DNA of 64,000 nt from Flavobacteriaceae bacterium PS02337 (lineage in GTDB: Bacteria > Bacteroidota > Bacteroidia > Flavobacteriales > Flavobacteriaceae), in NCBI GenBank assembly GCA_029959285.1, contig JASCOE010000001.1:124001-188000 (forward strand), given 5' to 3'. Position numbers and translations under genes: made by a program. How positions within the stretch are numbered: position 1 is the stretch's first letter; each line of letters begins with the position of its first letter. This document shows, one piece after another, positions 17,701 through 25,043 of the stretch. The notes below the pieces were generated by a model. It saw only the letters and a list, made by a program, of their open reading frames with translations, ran no database searches and had not been told where the DNA came from.

Positions 17701-17903
17701 GTACTGCCGAAGATGCTACCAAAACACTGTTTGACCTTATCCAAGGCGAACTGAGTATTGTGGCTTGGGAAAACAAAGGTCAAGTTCAAAAAGATATTGA
17801 AAACAAAATTGTTAGATTTTTGAGTACTAAGTTAGAACGGTCAGAAGCTAAGGCCAAAGCCAAAGAGATGGTAGACGTTTTAAAGAAGAATAAAGATGTA
17901 TAG
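14727..17903 (+). CDS. hsdR: Type I restriction endonuclease subunit
   Basis: 1058 aa. The N-terminal PD-(D/E)xK nuclease shows P-D at 138-139 and E-C-K at 153-155. The SF2 translocase follows: Walker A Q-G-S-G-K-S at 289-294, D-E-A-H at 438-441, F-T-G-T-P, and a late Q-A-I-A-R-V-N-R. The C-terminal 250 residues are helical and probably bind the methyltransferase. It cleaves unmethylated DNA after ATP-driven translocation. It is separated from hsdMS by the DUF3800 module and a 155-bp gap holding the candidate RNA; its own promoter is therefore likely. Confidence 0.96.
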   Translation: MNNKPEYIFSELPAIALFQEMGYHYFNGEQHQERNDITEVILKTRLLDAIKRINPWINDNNLNKAYTLITSVTGTSLMEINQKAWELIKGGTYTVKQVIDEVEGFHPVHFIDYETIGNNDFLVVSQMKFHGRFRHSIPDLVIYINGLPIGIIECKSPIAPTAWDSAYGDLKYYQENSEKLFHFNQICAGIWQVGGKYGAINSPQQFYSVFKTNKEDTDILAKAKTEQDKLLIALFKKERVLDIIRHFVLFELDEGITIKKLPRYQQIRATNKTIERLQAGEGGVVWHTQGSGKSLTMAYVARKLQAPEYGFDNPTVMIMTDRKDLDRQITTTLQNVGFKNVNQASSVVHLDKLLRNDYGGIITATIQKFQETDKEATNSTDQTELEEQGNFMIEKHLKDKTLVKITKELQKGKWVEIDRVEIELEELSRKENLYILVDEAHRSHYGFLASFMRTVLPNAKFIAFTGTPISKEDKSTLGEFYGGEYIDVYTIIESVADGATVELLYDEGICKLDVKKEALDAEFEAKFADASEEKKDKLKREALKKYQLSAERIDDISKHLIDHFRDKIFPDGHKAMLVCSGRESAIKYQQTLHRLKVEGYHDFDSKVVVSISSPKTDAIAKDYYETLEWNRNNPTNKKPIYVVPPEDIKDATDDFKLPYGNENETEKSGKKKYDNTAIMIVSDMLLTGWDAPIASCLYLDKPLKEHNLLQAIARVNRSRKGKNAGYIVDYNGITAYLIQALEIFSGDIRPDDILKNINEEFPKLEMNHTKLVDFFRPMKIDRNYERETYIDSAVRFIEPIDRRDDFKSLLKDFNKSINIVLPNTRALKYQGDFKLFNEIKLRARNTFPDDDELKISKDESKMLQTMIDEHLKSNGVHSLLSEPISIIDKDKFKEEIMNASPATKELKMRNNLKHVIKVGLDKNPDFYKPLAQRLDELLKQKEAQRIDEAQLLVAYTALQDEIINEQKEGEEKGFVTERERAVYNSMKTLFDGTAEDATKTLFDLIQGELSIVAWENKGQVQKDIENKIVRFLSTKLERSEAKAKAKEMVDVLKKNKDV

Positions 17904-18588
17904 CGTACAATACGGCAATCGTACTATCGAGTATTCGATTCTAGAGAAAGAAGGCCTTAAATCATATTATATTAGTGTAGAAAAAGGAGTTGGTGTAGTC
18001 CTTAAAGGCAAACCCATTTCAACTGAGCAAGCAGATAAATTGATACTAAAAAAAGCCAAATGGATTTTAGATAAATTGGATTTGGTAAGCTCCATTAGTG
18101 ATGGTGAAATTGTCACTGGTTCCAGAATTCAATATCTGGGAAGAAAGTACTATGTTGAGGTTTTAATTGATAATTCAACTTCCAAAATAAACATTGATTT
18201 TACCGAATCTAAATTCAAGATTTCACTACCAGATGGCTTGAATACTCAAGAAAATTTGCTTAAATCTTTTGAAAACTATTTCAGGATAAAAGCACAAGAA
18301 AAAATTGAGCCTATTCTAAAAAAGAAATCCAAAGCAACAGGTTTACAATACAACAACGTCAAGTTCATGAAGCTTGAAAAACGTTGGGGCAGTTGCACAC
18401 CATCGAACACGATTATTATCAATAACAACGCTATTAAATTACCATTTTCACTCATAGAATATTTGGTTGTTCACGAGCTAGTACACACAAAGATAAAAAG
18501 CCATTCCAAAGAGTTTTGGGCTGAACTATCTAAACATGTTTCCAATTGGAAGGATTTAGATGCTAAAATGTATGGTATGAAGTTATAA
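17896..18588 (+). CDS. YgjP-like (DUF45) metallopeptidase domain protein
   Basis: 230 aa. The C-terminal domain carries R-W-G-S-C (163-167) and zinc motif H-E-L-V-H (193-197) with third ligand His203 in S-H-S-K-E-F-W, the hallmark of the YgjP/SprT-like family. It overlaps hsdR by 8 nt, so it is translated from the same message. YgjP-like genes are often found at the end of type I restriction operons; a role in processing the complex has been suggested but is unproven, to my knowledge. Complete in length. Confidence 0.88.
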   Translation: MYSVQYGNRTIEYSILEKEGLKSYYISVEKGVGVVLKGKPISTEQADKLILKKAKWILDKLDLVSSISDGEIVTGSRIQYLGRKYYVEVLIDNSTSKINIDFTESKFKISLPDGLNTQENLLKSFENYFRIKAQEKIEPILKKKSKATGLQYNNVKFMKLEKRWGSCTPSNTIIINNNAIKLPFSLIEYLVVHELVHTKIKSHSKEFWAELSKHVSNWKDLDAKMYGMKL

Positions 18589-19315
18589 TCAATAACTAGA
18601 TTTTTGGTGGTGTTTCACTAACTGTGTAAGCAGAAAAGTTATTTTGCAAAAAACATTCTTTGAAATGTAGGGTTAAGAACTATTTCTCTCAATTAGGGCA
18701 ATCTGATTTTTATTCTCATTTTATTACATCAGAATATACCCTAGTGAGTCTTAATTATTAGCGTAAGCCAATAAGACGTGCAGTGTGGCTTGAATCAAGA
18801 GCTTTATTATCTTGTAAGACATCCTTGGCGATACTGTAACTCGCAAGCAAATTTTAAATTTCATATATGAATATTTAAAGATTAGCCTACAGTTTCAAAG
18901 AACATTTGCAAATCTAAGATATTTATGATAAAATTTGTCTGATAATTATATTTTTTTCTTCAGTTTATATTATCCAAAACCCCGACACTGATTTTAATAT
19001 AACTAAAATATCATCTATCTTTTAAAGAGGCTTCATAACCGTGAAAGGGGGAGTGAATATAATTTCTTCATCTATAAATTCTCCAGAGAATTCATGACTC
19101 CACTTTTAAATAGGTATTTAAAAAATGTACACATACGATTGGATGTGTAAACACATTTTTATTCTTAAATCACCATTTTAAATATTATTTGATTTTTCAG
19201 AAATTTCCCAAATCACCCCATGGAATTCAAAATCGTCAAAAATTTTTTTTGGAATTTTTTACTCAAAAAAATGACTAAAAGTCTTCATTATTGATATTTA
19301 TAAAAAAGTAAAAAC
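18589..19315. other. Long non-coding stretch with tandem hairpins
   Basis: 727 bp with no supported gene. Positions 18765-18847 hold three hairpins in a row: AAGCCA/TGGCTT (18765-18770, 18786-18791), CAAGA/TCTTG (18796-18800, 18810-18814) and CTTGGCGA/TCGCAAG with one bulged G (18824-18831, 18841-18847). This part is more GC-rich than its surroundings. A 16-bp palindrome AATTCTC-CA-GAGAATT lies at 19077-19092. Possibilities are a structured RNA, a transfer origin or the remains of a lost gene. Confidence 0.45.
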
Positions 19316-19741
19316 ATGGAGCAAAATGATTTAATTACAATACCACCAAGTGTAGTAGACCAACTTAAAAAAAACGTTGATAAGTATATTTTAAAAGACA
19401 AAAAACCAGAAGGGTTTGAAGAAGCGTTGAGGTACGTTGCCCTTGAAAAAGCAACAAAGTCACAGATAGCAAAGCTTAATTCATTTTCGAATCATCATTC
19501 ATTGTCAAATGAAGAAGACAAAGAGAAAATTGAAATTTTAGATAAAATGATTGTATTTGCAAAGAATTGGACAATTCAGTACAATAGGAAAAAAGAGTTA
19601 TCCAATAAATCAGAACCACTACAGACCATCCAACTGGAGCATCCACTAAAAAGCAATCTGGAAGGGAGATTGACAGACTTCAACCAAGTCTTTCATCGAC
19701 AAGACCATATACTACGGCACAGATTAAAGATGATGGTTTGA
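19316..19741 (+). CDS. Hypothetical island protein
   Basis: 141 aa, soluble, with a helical N-terminal half (V-V-D-Q-L-K-K-N-V-D-K-Y-I-L, then E-A-L-R-Y-V-A-L-E-K-A-T-K-S-Q-I-A-K-L). The C-terminal 40 residues look poorly structured. It is convergent with the integrase gene, 70 bp away. No family recognised and no strong promoter seen, so the call rests on frame length and composition only. Confidence 0.5.
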   Translation: MEQNDLITIPPSVVDQLKKNVDKYILKDKKPEGFEEALRYVALEKATKSQIAKLNSFSNHHSLSNEEDKEKIEILDKMIVFAKNWTIQYNRKKELSNKSEPLQTIQLEHPLKSNLEGRLTDFNQVFHRQDHILRHRLKMMV

Positions 19742-19811
19742 TGAATGAATGTTTCCGTATTATTGAGCTTATGAAAAGCATGTAATCGATTCTTGAGATG
19801 ATTTAATCTTT

Positions 19812-20993
19812 TTATATAACTGGAATTGCTTTAGTTTTAATATCAACAAACTGCCCTAGTTTTCTAAGATATATTTCAGTGGTAGTAATTGAAGTATGGC
19901 GGTTTGCCTTCATTATTTCGGCTAAAGTCCATCCGTTCATATACTTCTTAATGTTTGAAGTATGCTTGAAAGAATAAAGGTCATATCCTTTTTCATTAAG
20001 TTCTAGTTTCTTTAAGGCTGATATAAGTTTGTTATATGGTGTATTTTCTCCGACTCGTTTTTCTCCTATAATATTTTTAGAATCTCCAGTTAAGTAATAT
20101 TGATTAGGGTATTGGTCAAGATTCAATTGTTCTAAAAATGGCTTAAAGCTTTCATTGATTTCAATTATTTCTTTTTCATTGTTTTTTGTTACCTTTTTTA
20201 CGCTTGGTGGTATTGTGATTGTGTTATTAACTAAATCAATATTCTCCAATTTTAGGCCTCGAATTTCAGCGGGTCTCAAACAGGTATAGTAAATCATTCG
20301 ACAGAAAAAAGCACAATACATATCATTCTGGTCTAAATATGTGAATATGGTATTCAAATCACCATCATTAAATGGAGTGTGTTGCTCTTTGGTTTCTTTT
20401 GTACTATTGATTTTTTTATCAAAACCTTCGTACGGATTTATTTTAATTAATCCTTCAACAATACAAACATTAAAAAAAGTACTAAAAGTACGTTTAGCAC
20501 TCTTTACACTAGCTTGGCTATAGGTGCCATCGGCTATTTTAGCTTTTATGAATGCTTGAAGTTTCTTAGTAGTAATTTCTAAAAGCAGAATGTTTGGATA
20601 GAAGGAACTGAGCGCATTAAGTTTGCTCATGTACGTTCCAATCGTTTTAATACGGCTATTATTTTCTTTGTGGTATTGCTTAAAATGTACAATAGCTTTA
20701 GAAAGCGAACATGTTTCTTTTATTCTGTCGGCCACCCATTGAGTTTCATCCAAAGGATTATAGCCATTCGCTAAATCCAGTTTTATGCTCTCTAAAAGCA
20801 CCTGAGCTTGAAATTCTTTTTCAGAAGCATCTTTTATTCTGTTTAAATCACCTTTTACCCTAATTTGCTTACCTTCGTATGTGTAATTCACGTACCAAAT
20901 ATTTTTAGCAAGTTCTTTTGATTTTGTACTACCTTTTGGTACAAATGTTATTGCTTTTCCTGTATATAATTTTGGTGTGGTATACTTACTCAT
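19812..20993 (-). CDS. Tyrosine recombinase (island integrase)
   Basis: 393 aa. A core-binding SAM-like domain (about 95-190) leads to the catalytic domain, with Arg240 in C-L-R-P-A-E-I-R-G, His344 in Y-S-F-K-H-T-S-N, His366 in N-R-H-T-S-I and nucleophile Tyr375 in T-E-I-Y-L-R. The box-II arginine of H-x-x-R is Asn347 here, a substitution seen in some Bacteroidota integrases as far as I recall. It catalyses recombination between the tRNA-Ala att sites. Its start lies 38 bp from the right arm site, so integrase binding could repress its own gene. Confidence 0.93.
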   Translation of the reverse strand: MSKYTTPKLYTGKAITFVPKGSTKSKELAKNIWYVNYTYEGKQIRVKGDLNRIKDASEKEFQAQVLLESIKLDLANGYNPLDETQWVADRIKETCSLSKAIVHFKQYHKENNSRIKTIGTYMSKLNALSSFYPNILLLEITTKKLQAFIKAKIADGTYSQASVKSAKRTFSTFFNVCIVEGLIKINPYEGFDKKINSTKETKEQHTPFNDGDLNTIFTYLDQNDMYCAFFCRMIYYTCLRPAEIRGLKLENIDLVNNTITIPPSVKKVTKNNEKEIIEINESFKPFLEQLNLDQYPNQYYLTGDSKNIIGEKRVGENTPYNKLISALKKLELNEKGYDLYSFKHTSNIKKYMNGWTLAEIMKANRHTSITTTEIYLRKLGQFVDIKTKAIPVI

Positions 20994-21030
20994 GACGACT
21001 GTTTTATTCTACAAAAATACAAATCGTTTG

Positions 21031-21055
21031 GGTAAATTAGCACTATTTTAGCACT
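21031..21055 (+). repeat. Right candidate integrase arm site
   Basis: GGTAA then TAGCACT at 21038-21044 and 21049-21055 (11-bp period). It matches the left site 7808-7832 in 23 of 25 positions and ends 58 bp before the right att repeat. It lies within the integrase upstream region. Confidence 0.65.
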
Positions 21056-21100
21056 TTTGTTTTTAAACATATTGTAAAGCCTTTAAAAATAACTTGTTAC

Positions 21101-21119
21101 GGATTCTCGTAGAGAATCC
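21101..21119. repeat. Palindrome overlapping the right att repeat
   Basis: GGATTCTC-GTA-GAGAATCC is a perfect 8-bp inverted repeat with a 3-bp centre, whose right half runs into the att repeat starting at 21114. Inverted core-type sites of this size are what a tyrosine recombinase binds at the crossover region. Confidence 0.55.
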
Positions 21120-21133
21120 GATATTCTCCACAA
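21114..21133 (+). repeat. Right attachment-site repeat (att)
   Basis: Exact 20-bp copy of 7723-7742, the displaced 3' end of tRNA-Ala. The rest of a tRNA is not present here, so this is the far junction of the island. Confidence 0.92.
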
Positions 21134-21139
21134 TAACAA

Positions 21140-21176
21140 AAACCCTTGTAAACTTAGTTTTTACAAGGGTTTTATT
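21140..21176 (+). terminator. Ancestral tRNA-Ala terminator
   Basis: AAACCCTTGTAAA (21140-21152) pairs with TTTACAAGGGTTT (21160-21172) over a 7-nt loop, with further T-rich sequence. Immediately downstream of the right att repeat, it was probably the tRNA terminator before insertion. Confidence 0.75.
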
Positions 21177-21186
21177 TTATACGCAA

Positions 21187-21230
21187 TCTTGTCATTTCGA
21201 GGAACGAGAAATCGGACTAGCAGCTCGAAA
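21187..21230. repeat. Dispersed intergenic repeat remnant
   Basis: Contains GTCATTTCGAGGAACGAGAA, which resembles a short intergenic repeat I know from Bacteroidota genomes. No coding function is likely; copy number unverified. Confidence 0.35.
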
Positions 21231-21244
21231 GATTTTAAAATTGA

Positions 21245-21421
21245 TTATTTCTCATTTGCCGAATCCTCAGCATCAACATCTGTTTTTTCTTCTTTTTTGA
21301 AATCGTTATTTAGTAAATTTTCCAATTTCTTTTTTTCCTTTAGATTTTTTCTGATCGTTAGCACAACCAAAATCACAACCAAGATTGCTACAACTCCAAT
21401 TATATTCCAATTAATATCCAT
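21245..21421 (-). CDS. Small single-pass membrane protein (58 aa)
   Basis: ATG-initiated 58-codon frame. One hydrophobic helix at about residues 5-24 (W-N-I-I-G-V-V-A-I-L-V-V-I-L-V-V-L-T-I) is followed by a basic patch R-K-N-L-K-E-K-K-K and an acidic tail (E-E-K-T-D-V-D-A-E-D). This puts the tail in the cytoplasm. It is outside the island, 112 bp past the right att repeat. Function unknown. Confidence 0.65.
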   Translation of the reverse strand: MDINWNIIGVVAILVVILVVLTIRKNLKEKKKLENLLNNDFKKEEKTDVDAEDSANEK

Positions 21422-21606
21422 AATTTAAATTTTACTTAAATATAAAAATTTAAAGTATTTGGCGTATTATCAAAAGGTTAAGTGTTTTTAATTTGGCTTA
21501 TTGTGATGCAAATATGTCTTTTTTGAGAGAGGTTTATACTCTACTAGTTTTAATTTTACAAACAAAATTGAAATAATTATTTTTAACTATTCTACTAAAT
21601 TTACCA

Positions 21607-21936
21607 ATGATTAAGTTCGTAAATCCCATTTTAGCTCTCACACTAGAAATAATAATGCTAATAACTTTTGGTTACTTTGGAATGACAAGACCATGGAGTT
21701 TAACGTTGCGTATTTTATTTACAATTCTTTTTATCTCAATAGCTCTATTATTGTGGGCATTTTTTGCTGCACCCAAATCAGAACATCGTTTACAGATGCC
21801 TTCTATAATGTTTTTCAGAATGCTAATGTTTACATTTTCGGCATTCCTACTTTTTCAATTAGGAAATAAAAACCTATCAATCCTTGTCTTTGTTTTTGCA
21901 TTACTATCCCAAACAATCAGTTATTTTACAGAATAG
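21607..21936 (+). CDS. DUF2568-like (YrdB-type) membrane protein
   Basis: 109 aa with four hydrophobic segments (about 8-25, 33-53, 66-84, 88-105). The F-F-A-A-P-K-S between helices 2 and 3 is the motif I associate with DUF2568/YrdB. It should reside in the cytoplasmic membrane; no activity is known for the family. Stands alone between divergent and convergent neighbours. Confidence 0.7.
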   Translation: MIKFVNPILALTLEIIMLITFGYFGMTRPWSLTLRILFTILFISIALLLWAFFAAPKSEHRLQMPSIMFFRMLMFTFSAFLLFQLGNKNLSILVFVFALLSQTISYFTE

Positions 21937-21979
21937 TAAATTGTAAATAAAAACTTAATCGAAAAACCTTAGCCCTCAT

Positions 21980-22936
21980 TTACCTCAACAAAAACCCCAT
22001 TCTAATAGACCCATAAAAATACCCACGATTCGTATCAATTCCTGGATCTTTTAATTCTTTTCCGCGGAAAATGAAAGAATACGAAATATTAAAGTTATTG
22101 TAACGGTATTTTAAACCCGCTTCGCCATTAAAACGAAGTGGCTCCAAATCAAAAGTAATCGGACTTGTATTGTTAAACATACTGCCTTCTATTGTCGCAT
22201 CATAAAATTGATAATTGACACTCGGCATGGCGTAGAAATAAAATTCTTTGATATTCGGCTGTGCTTCTGCACTTACAGAAGCCTCATGCATATTAGAATC
22301 GTAAATTGGAAGCAAATTTTTAAAACCAAATCTCGCCATAAAACCAGTTGAAACTCCAGTAAAAATAGTTCCTAAATTAGCTTCAGATTGCCAATGAAGA
22401 TCTACAAAATCATTGTGTTGTGATGGAAATAGTTTTTTAGAATACAGTACATGCGCTTGCAATCCTAAAGCGTTATGAATCTGATTTTCCCAGCCAAATA
22501 CTTTTTTATAACCAATAATTTTGTGAAATCCTTCCTGTAAATCTTGTCCTAAAGCATTCGGACCCAAAAATCCAATTTGAAAATCGGTTTTCAAAATCGA
22601 TTCACTTTGATAAAAAAAGTTTTTACCGACTTCAGCAAAAAGATAACCCGCAAAAGGACGATCGTTTACATCAACCGCTTCTGCATTAATAAATCTCGGA
22701 TTGTAAAGATATTGTCCGATTCTAAATTCGGTAATTTCTTTGTTGATTTTTTCGTTATTATTTTTACTCAAAAAACGATAAAAAAGCTCTAAACCATTGG
22801 TGTAATACATATCGTTTTTAGACGAAGTGTATAAATCATTATCTGATATAAAACCTATTTCTGAAGTTTTTCCTTGTCCAAAAGTCAGCGTAACTGTCAA
22901 TATTAGAAAAGCAAAAAATACTTTTTTACTTTCCAT
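21980..22936 (-). CDS. LpxR-like lipid A deacylase family protein
   Basis: 318 aa with a signal peptide (residues 1-19, ending T-F-G-Q). The N-terminal strand carries D-N-D-L-Y and then D-M-Y-Y-T-N-G-L, the residues that in LpxR form the Asn/Asp and Thr/Ser part of the active site. Alternating aromatic strands fit a 12-stranded outer-membrane barrel. LpxR removes the 3'-linked acyl chains of lipid A at the outer membrane. It overlaps the end of mtgA by 11 bp. Substrate here is inferred. Confidence 0.78.
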   Translation of the reverse strand: MESKKVFFAFLILTVTLTFGQGKTSEIGFISDNDLYTSSKNDMYYTNGLELFYRFLSKNNNEKINKEITEFRIGQYLYNPRFINAEAVDVNDRPFAGYLFAEVGKNFFYQSESILKTDFQIGFLGPNALGQDLQEGFHKIIGYKKVFGWENQIHNALGLQAHVLYSKKLFPSQHNDFVDLHWQSEANLGTIFTGVSTGFMARFGFKNLLPIYDSNMHEASVSAEAQPNIKEFYFYAMPSVNYQFYDATIEGSMFNNTSPITFDLEPLRFNGEAGLKYRYNNFNISYSFIFRGKELKDPGIDTNRGYFYGSIRMGFLLR

Positions 22937-23705
22937 TGTAATTTACTTTTTTTCCAATGTAACGCATTTCGCGAACAATTCGTTCTTTTCTTCTATTAAT
23001 GTAACTCGAAGAACCTGTAGCTTTAAATTTTCTCGGATTTGGAAGAATTGCTGCAATTCCCGCTGCTTGCATCGGCGTTAAACTCGACGCATCACGTCGG
23101 TACCAATGTTCTGTAGCTGCATAAGCGCCGTAAACGCCATCGCCCATTTCGATGCTGTTTAGATACACTTCCATGATGCGTTCTTTTCCCCAGATAATTT
23201 CAATTAAAACCGTAAAATAAGCTTCTAGACCTTTACGCAAATAACTTTTTCCTTGCCATAAAAAGACATTTTTTGCCGTTTGTTGCGAAATCGTACTCCC
23301 ACCACGAATTCTGCGTCCGCGTTCGTTGCTTTTATATGCTTTTTGAAGTGCTTTAAAATCGAAACCATTATGCGATAAAAAAGTGGCGTCTTCGCTGGCG
23401 ATTACAGCTTTTTGTAAATTCATTGAAATTTTTTCGATCGGTTCCCAATCATGGTCAAAATAAACCTCTTTCCCTCCCATTTTATTTTCAATCGCACGAA
23501 TTAACATCAAGGGTGTAAAAGGTACGGGAACGTATTTAAAAAATATAACAGACCCAATTGAAATAGCAAAAAACCATAAAGCGGCTTTTATAAAAAACCA
23601 TTTAATTTTTTCTCCCAAAGAGCGATTTCCCTTCTTAGAAGTCGATTTTGGTTTCGGTTTGGTTGCGGTTGTTTTTTTTGGTGCTGGTTTTTTGGGTGTT
23701 GCCAT
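22926..23705 (-). CDS. mtgA: Monofunctional biosynthetic peptidoglycan transglycosylase
   Basis: I take the ATG at 23705 (259 aa, M-A-T-P-K-K), which overlaps the stop of the oxidoreductase gene. A Lys/Pro-rich cytoplasmic tail (1-30) and one membrane helix (about 38-60) lead to a GT51 domain. Its motifs are E-D-A-T-F (catalytic Glu), R-G-G-S-T-I-S-Q-Q-T-A-K-N and later Y-L-N-S-I-E. It polymerises lipid II glycan strands in the periplasm. No transpeptidase domain, so monofunctional. Confidence 0.9.
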   Translation of the reverse strand: MATPKKPAPKKTTATKPKPKSTSKKGNRSLGEKIKWFFIKAALWFFAISIGSVIFFKYVPVPFTPLMLIRAIENKMGGKEVYFDHDWEPIEKISMNLQKAVIASEDATFLSHNGFDFKALQKAYKSNERGRRIRGGSTISQQTAKNVFLWQGKSYLRKGLEAYFTVLIEIIWGKERIMEVYLNSIEMGDGVYGAYAATEHWYRRDASSLTPMQAAGIAAILPNPRKFKATGSSSYINRRKERIVREMRYIGKKVNYNGK

Positions 23706-24817
23706 TATATTAAATCTGCTAATTCGGTTCCTATTAAACTGCCTATTGCCACTCCCATTCCGCCTAAACGCACTCCACAAAACACGTTTTCAGATAGTTG
23801 AGTTACAACAGGATTTTTGCTGTTTCCGATTCCCATAATGCCGCTCCAACGATGTGCAATCTGGAAATCCTGATTTGGTAAAATTACATTTTTCAGTAAA
23901 TCTTCCAATTTATTTTGAATAATTTTCGTCTGTCCAAATTCGGTTGTGGTTTCGCCTTCAAAATCTAGATTTCTCCCTCCCCCTAACAAAATTCTATTGT
24001 TGATATTTCTAAAATAATAATAACCGCGATCTAAATGAAACGTTCCTTTTATATCTAAATTGTGAATGGGTTCTGTAATTAAAACTTGCGCTCTGGCTGG
24101 TTTTACGGCTCCATTTGTTAAAGAATTAGCAAAACCATTTGTTGCAAAAAGCAGTTTTTGTGTTTTAAAACTAAAATCATTCAAAACCACTTCAACGTGA
24201 TTTCCTGCATCGGCGTAAGAAGTTACTGTTTGTTGATTTAAGATTAAAATATCTGCCGAAACCGCTTGTTTCAACAATTCTTGCATCATATTTCCCGTAT
24301 CAATCTGTGCTTCAAACGGATTAAAAATTAAATATTCCTGAATGTTTTCAAATCCAAAACGGTCTATTTCTTTAGAAAAAACATCAGCTTTAAAAAGTGG
24401 TTTTAGAACTTCATTTATAAACGGAATTTTAGCAATGCATTCATTAAATCCAAATTCGTCTTCTTTCAAAAATAATTCATATCCGCCGTGAGGTTTAAAA
24501 TCGATTGCAGCATCTCCGAGTCTTTTTCGAAGTAATTGAAGACCTTTCCATCGCTTTTCAATCAAACTCATAACGTCATCTTCTGAATGTGTTTTTAAAT
24601 CTTCTAAAATTTCAGAAAGACTTCCGAAACAGGCAAAACCAGCATTTTTGGTACTTGCGCCTTGCGGTAACATTCCTCTTTCGAGAACGAGAATTTTGGC
24701 TGCAGGAAATCTTTCGCGCAAGCGTAATGCGGTATGCAAACCAACAATTCCGCTTCCAACAATTGTGTAGTCAATATCTGTGAACCAGTTTTTTAGTTCC
24801 CAATAGCTCAATTCCAT
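23705..24817 (-). CDS. FAD-dependent oxidoreductase (DAO family)
   Basis: 370 aa. The N-terminal Rossmann motif is V-G-S-G-I-V-G-L (about 21-28) with the acidic strand end L-V-L-E-R-G. A-S-T-K-N-A-G-F-A-C-F-G follows, as in glycine oxidase and D-amino-acid dehydrogenase-like proteins. G-G-G-R then a late R-L-G-G-M-G-V complete the FAD fold. It probably oxidises an amino acid or amine; the substrate is unknown. Its TAA shares a base with the mtgA ATG. Confidence 0.82.
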   Translation of the reverse strand: MELSYWELKNWFTDIDYTIVGSGIVGLHTALRLRERFPAAKILVLERGMLPQGASTKNAGFACFGSLSEILEDLKTHSEDDVMSLIEKRWKGLQLLRKRLGDAAIDFKPHGGYELFLKEDEFGFNECIAKIPFINEVLKPLFKADVFSKEIDRFGFENIQEYLIFNPFEAQIDTGNMMQELLKQAVSADILILNQQTVTSYADAGNHVEVVLNDFSFKTQKLLFATNGFANSLTNGAVKPARAQVLITEPIHNLDIKGTFHLDRGYYYFRNINNRILLGGGRNLDFEGETTTEFGQTKIIQNKLEDLLKNVILPNQDFQIAHRWSGIMGIGNSKNPVVTQLSENVFCGVRLGGMGVAIGSLIGTELADLI

Positions 24818-24852
24818 TTTCAGAGTTTTTTATAAAAATAAGATTTTTTTTG

Positions 24853-24970
24853 AACCATATAAGTTATATAAGTTCATTTAAATTGACTTTTTAAACATTT
24901 AATTTTTAAAGGCTATCATTAAGAGAAACATTTATTAATGTATAAATGAACCTATATAACTTATATGGTT
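24853..24970. repeat. 28-bp inverted repeat pair (possible MITE-like element)
   Basis: Arms at 24853-24880 and 24943-24970 match as reverse complements in 27 of 28 positions, separated by 62 bp. The core is AACCATATAAGTTATATA. It lies between divergent genes. Size (118 bp) and terminal inverted arms suit a small non-autonomous element; no target duplication was established. Confidence 0.6.
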
Positions 24971-24988
24971 TAAAACCTTTTTAACATT

Positions 24989-25016
24989 TTGTTGCAAAAT
25001 TATATTCGTACTTTTA
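24989..25016 (+). promoter_or_regulatory. Promoter of the S9 peptidase gene
   Basis: TTG (24989-24991), a 17-bp spacer, TACTTTTA (25009-25016); one mismatch to TTG-N17..23-TAnnTTTG. The ATG is 27 bp further. Confidence 0.55.
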
Positions 25017-25043
25017 GCGCCACAAAAAATAGAATATTTGATT

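Larger units (their letters stand above)
7723..21133. mobile_element. tRNA-Ala integrative island carrying type I R-M
   Basis: About 13.4 kb lies between the two 20-bp repeats. A tyrosine recombinase gene sits at the right end. Near-identical 25-bp arm-like sites lie inside each end (7808-7832 and 21031-21055), and cargo includes a type I restriction-modification operon, a DUF3800 module, an excisionase-like HTH gene and a polymerase-like gene. No conjugation or relaxase gene is visible, so it is at most mobilisable. Both ends look intact, so excision seems possible. Confidence 0.88.

Noticed and set aside
19018-19098. Minus-strand frame of about 27 codons ending W-S-H-E-F-S-G-E-F ... V-M-K-P-L
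   Set aside because: It looks protein-like but has a stop immediately upstream and no start; too short to call a gene remnant.
23706-23780. Upstream start for mtgA
   Set aside because: It would overlap the oxidoreductase gene by 76 bp; the ATG at 23705 overlaps its stop and begins with the usual Lys/Pro-rich tail.
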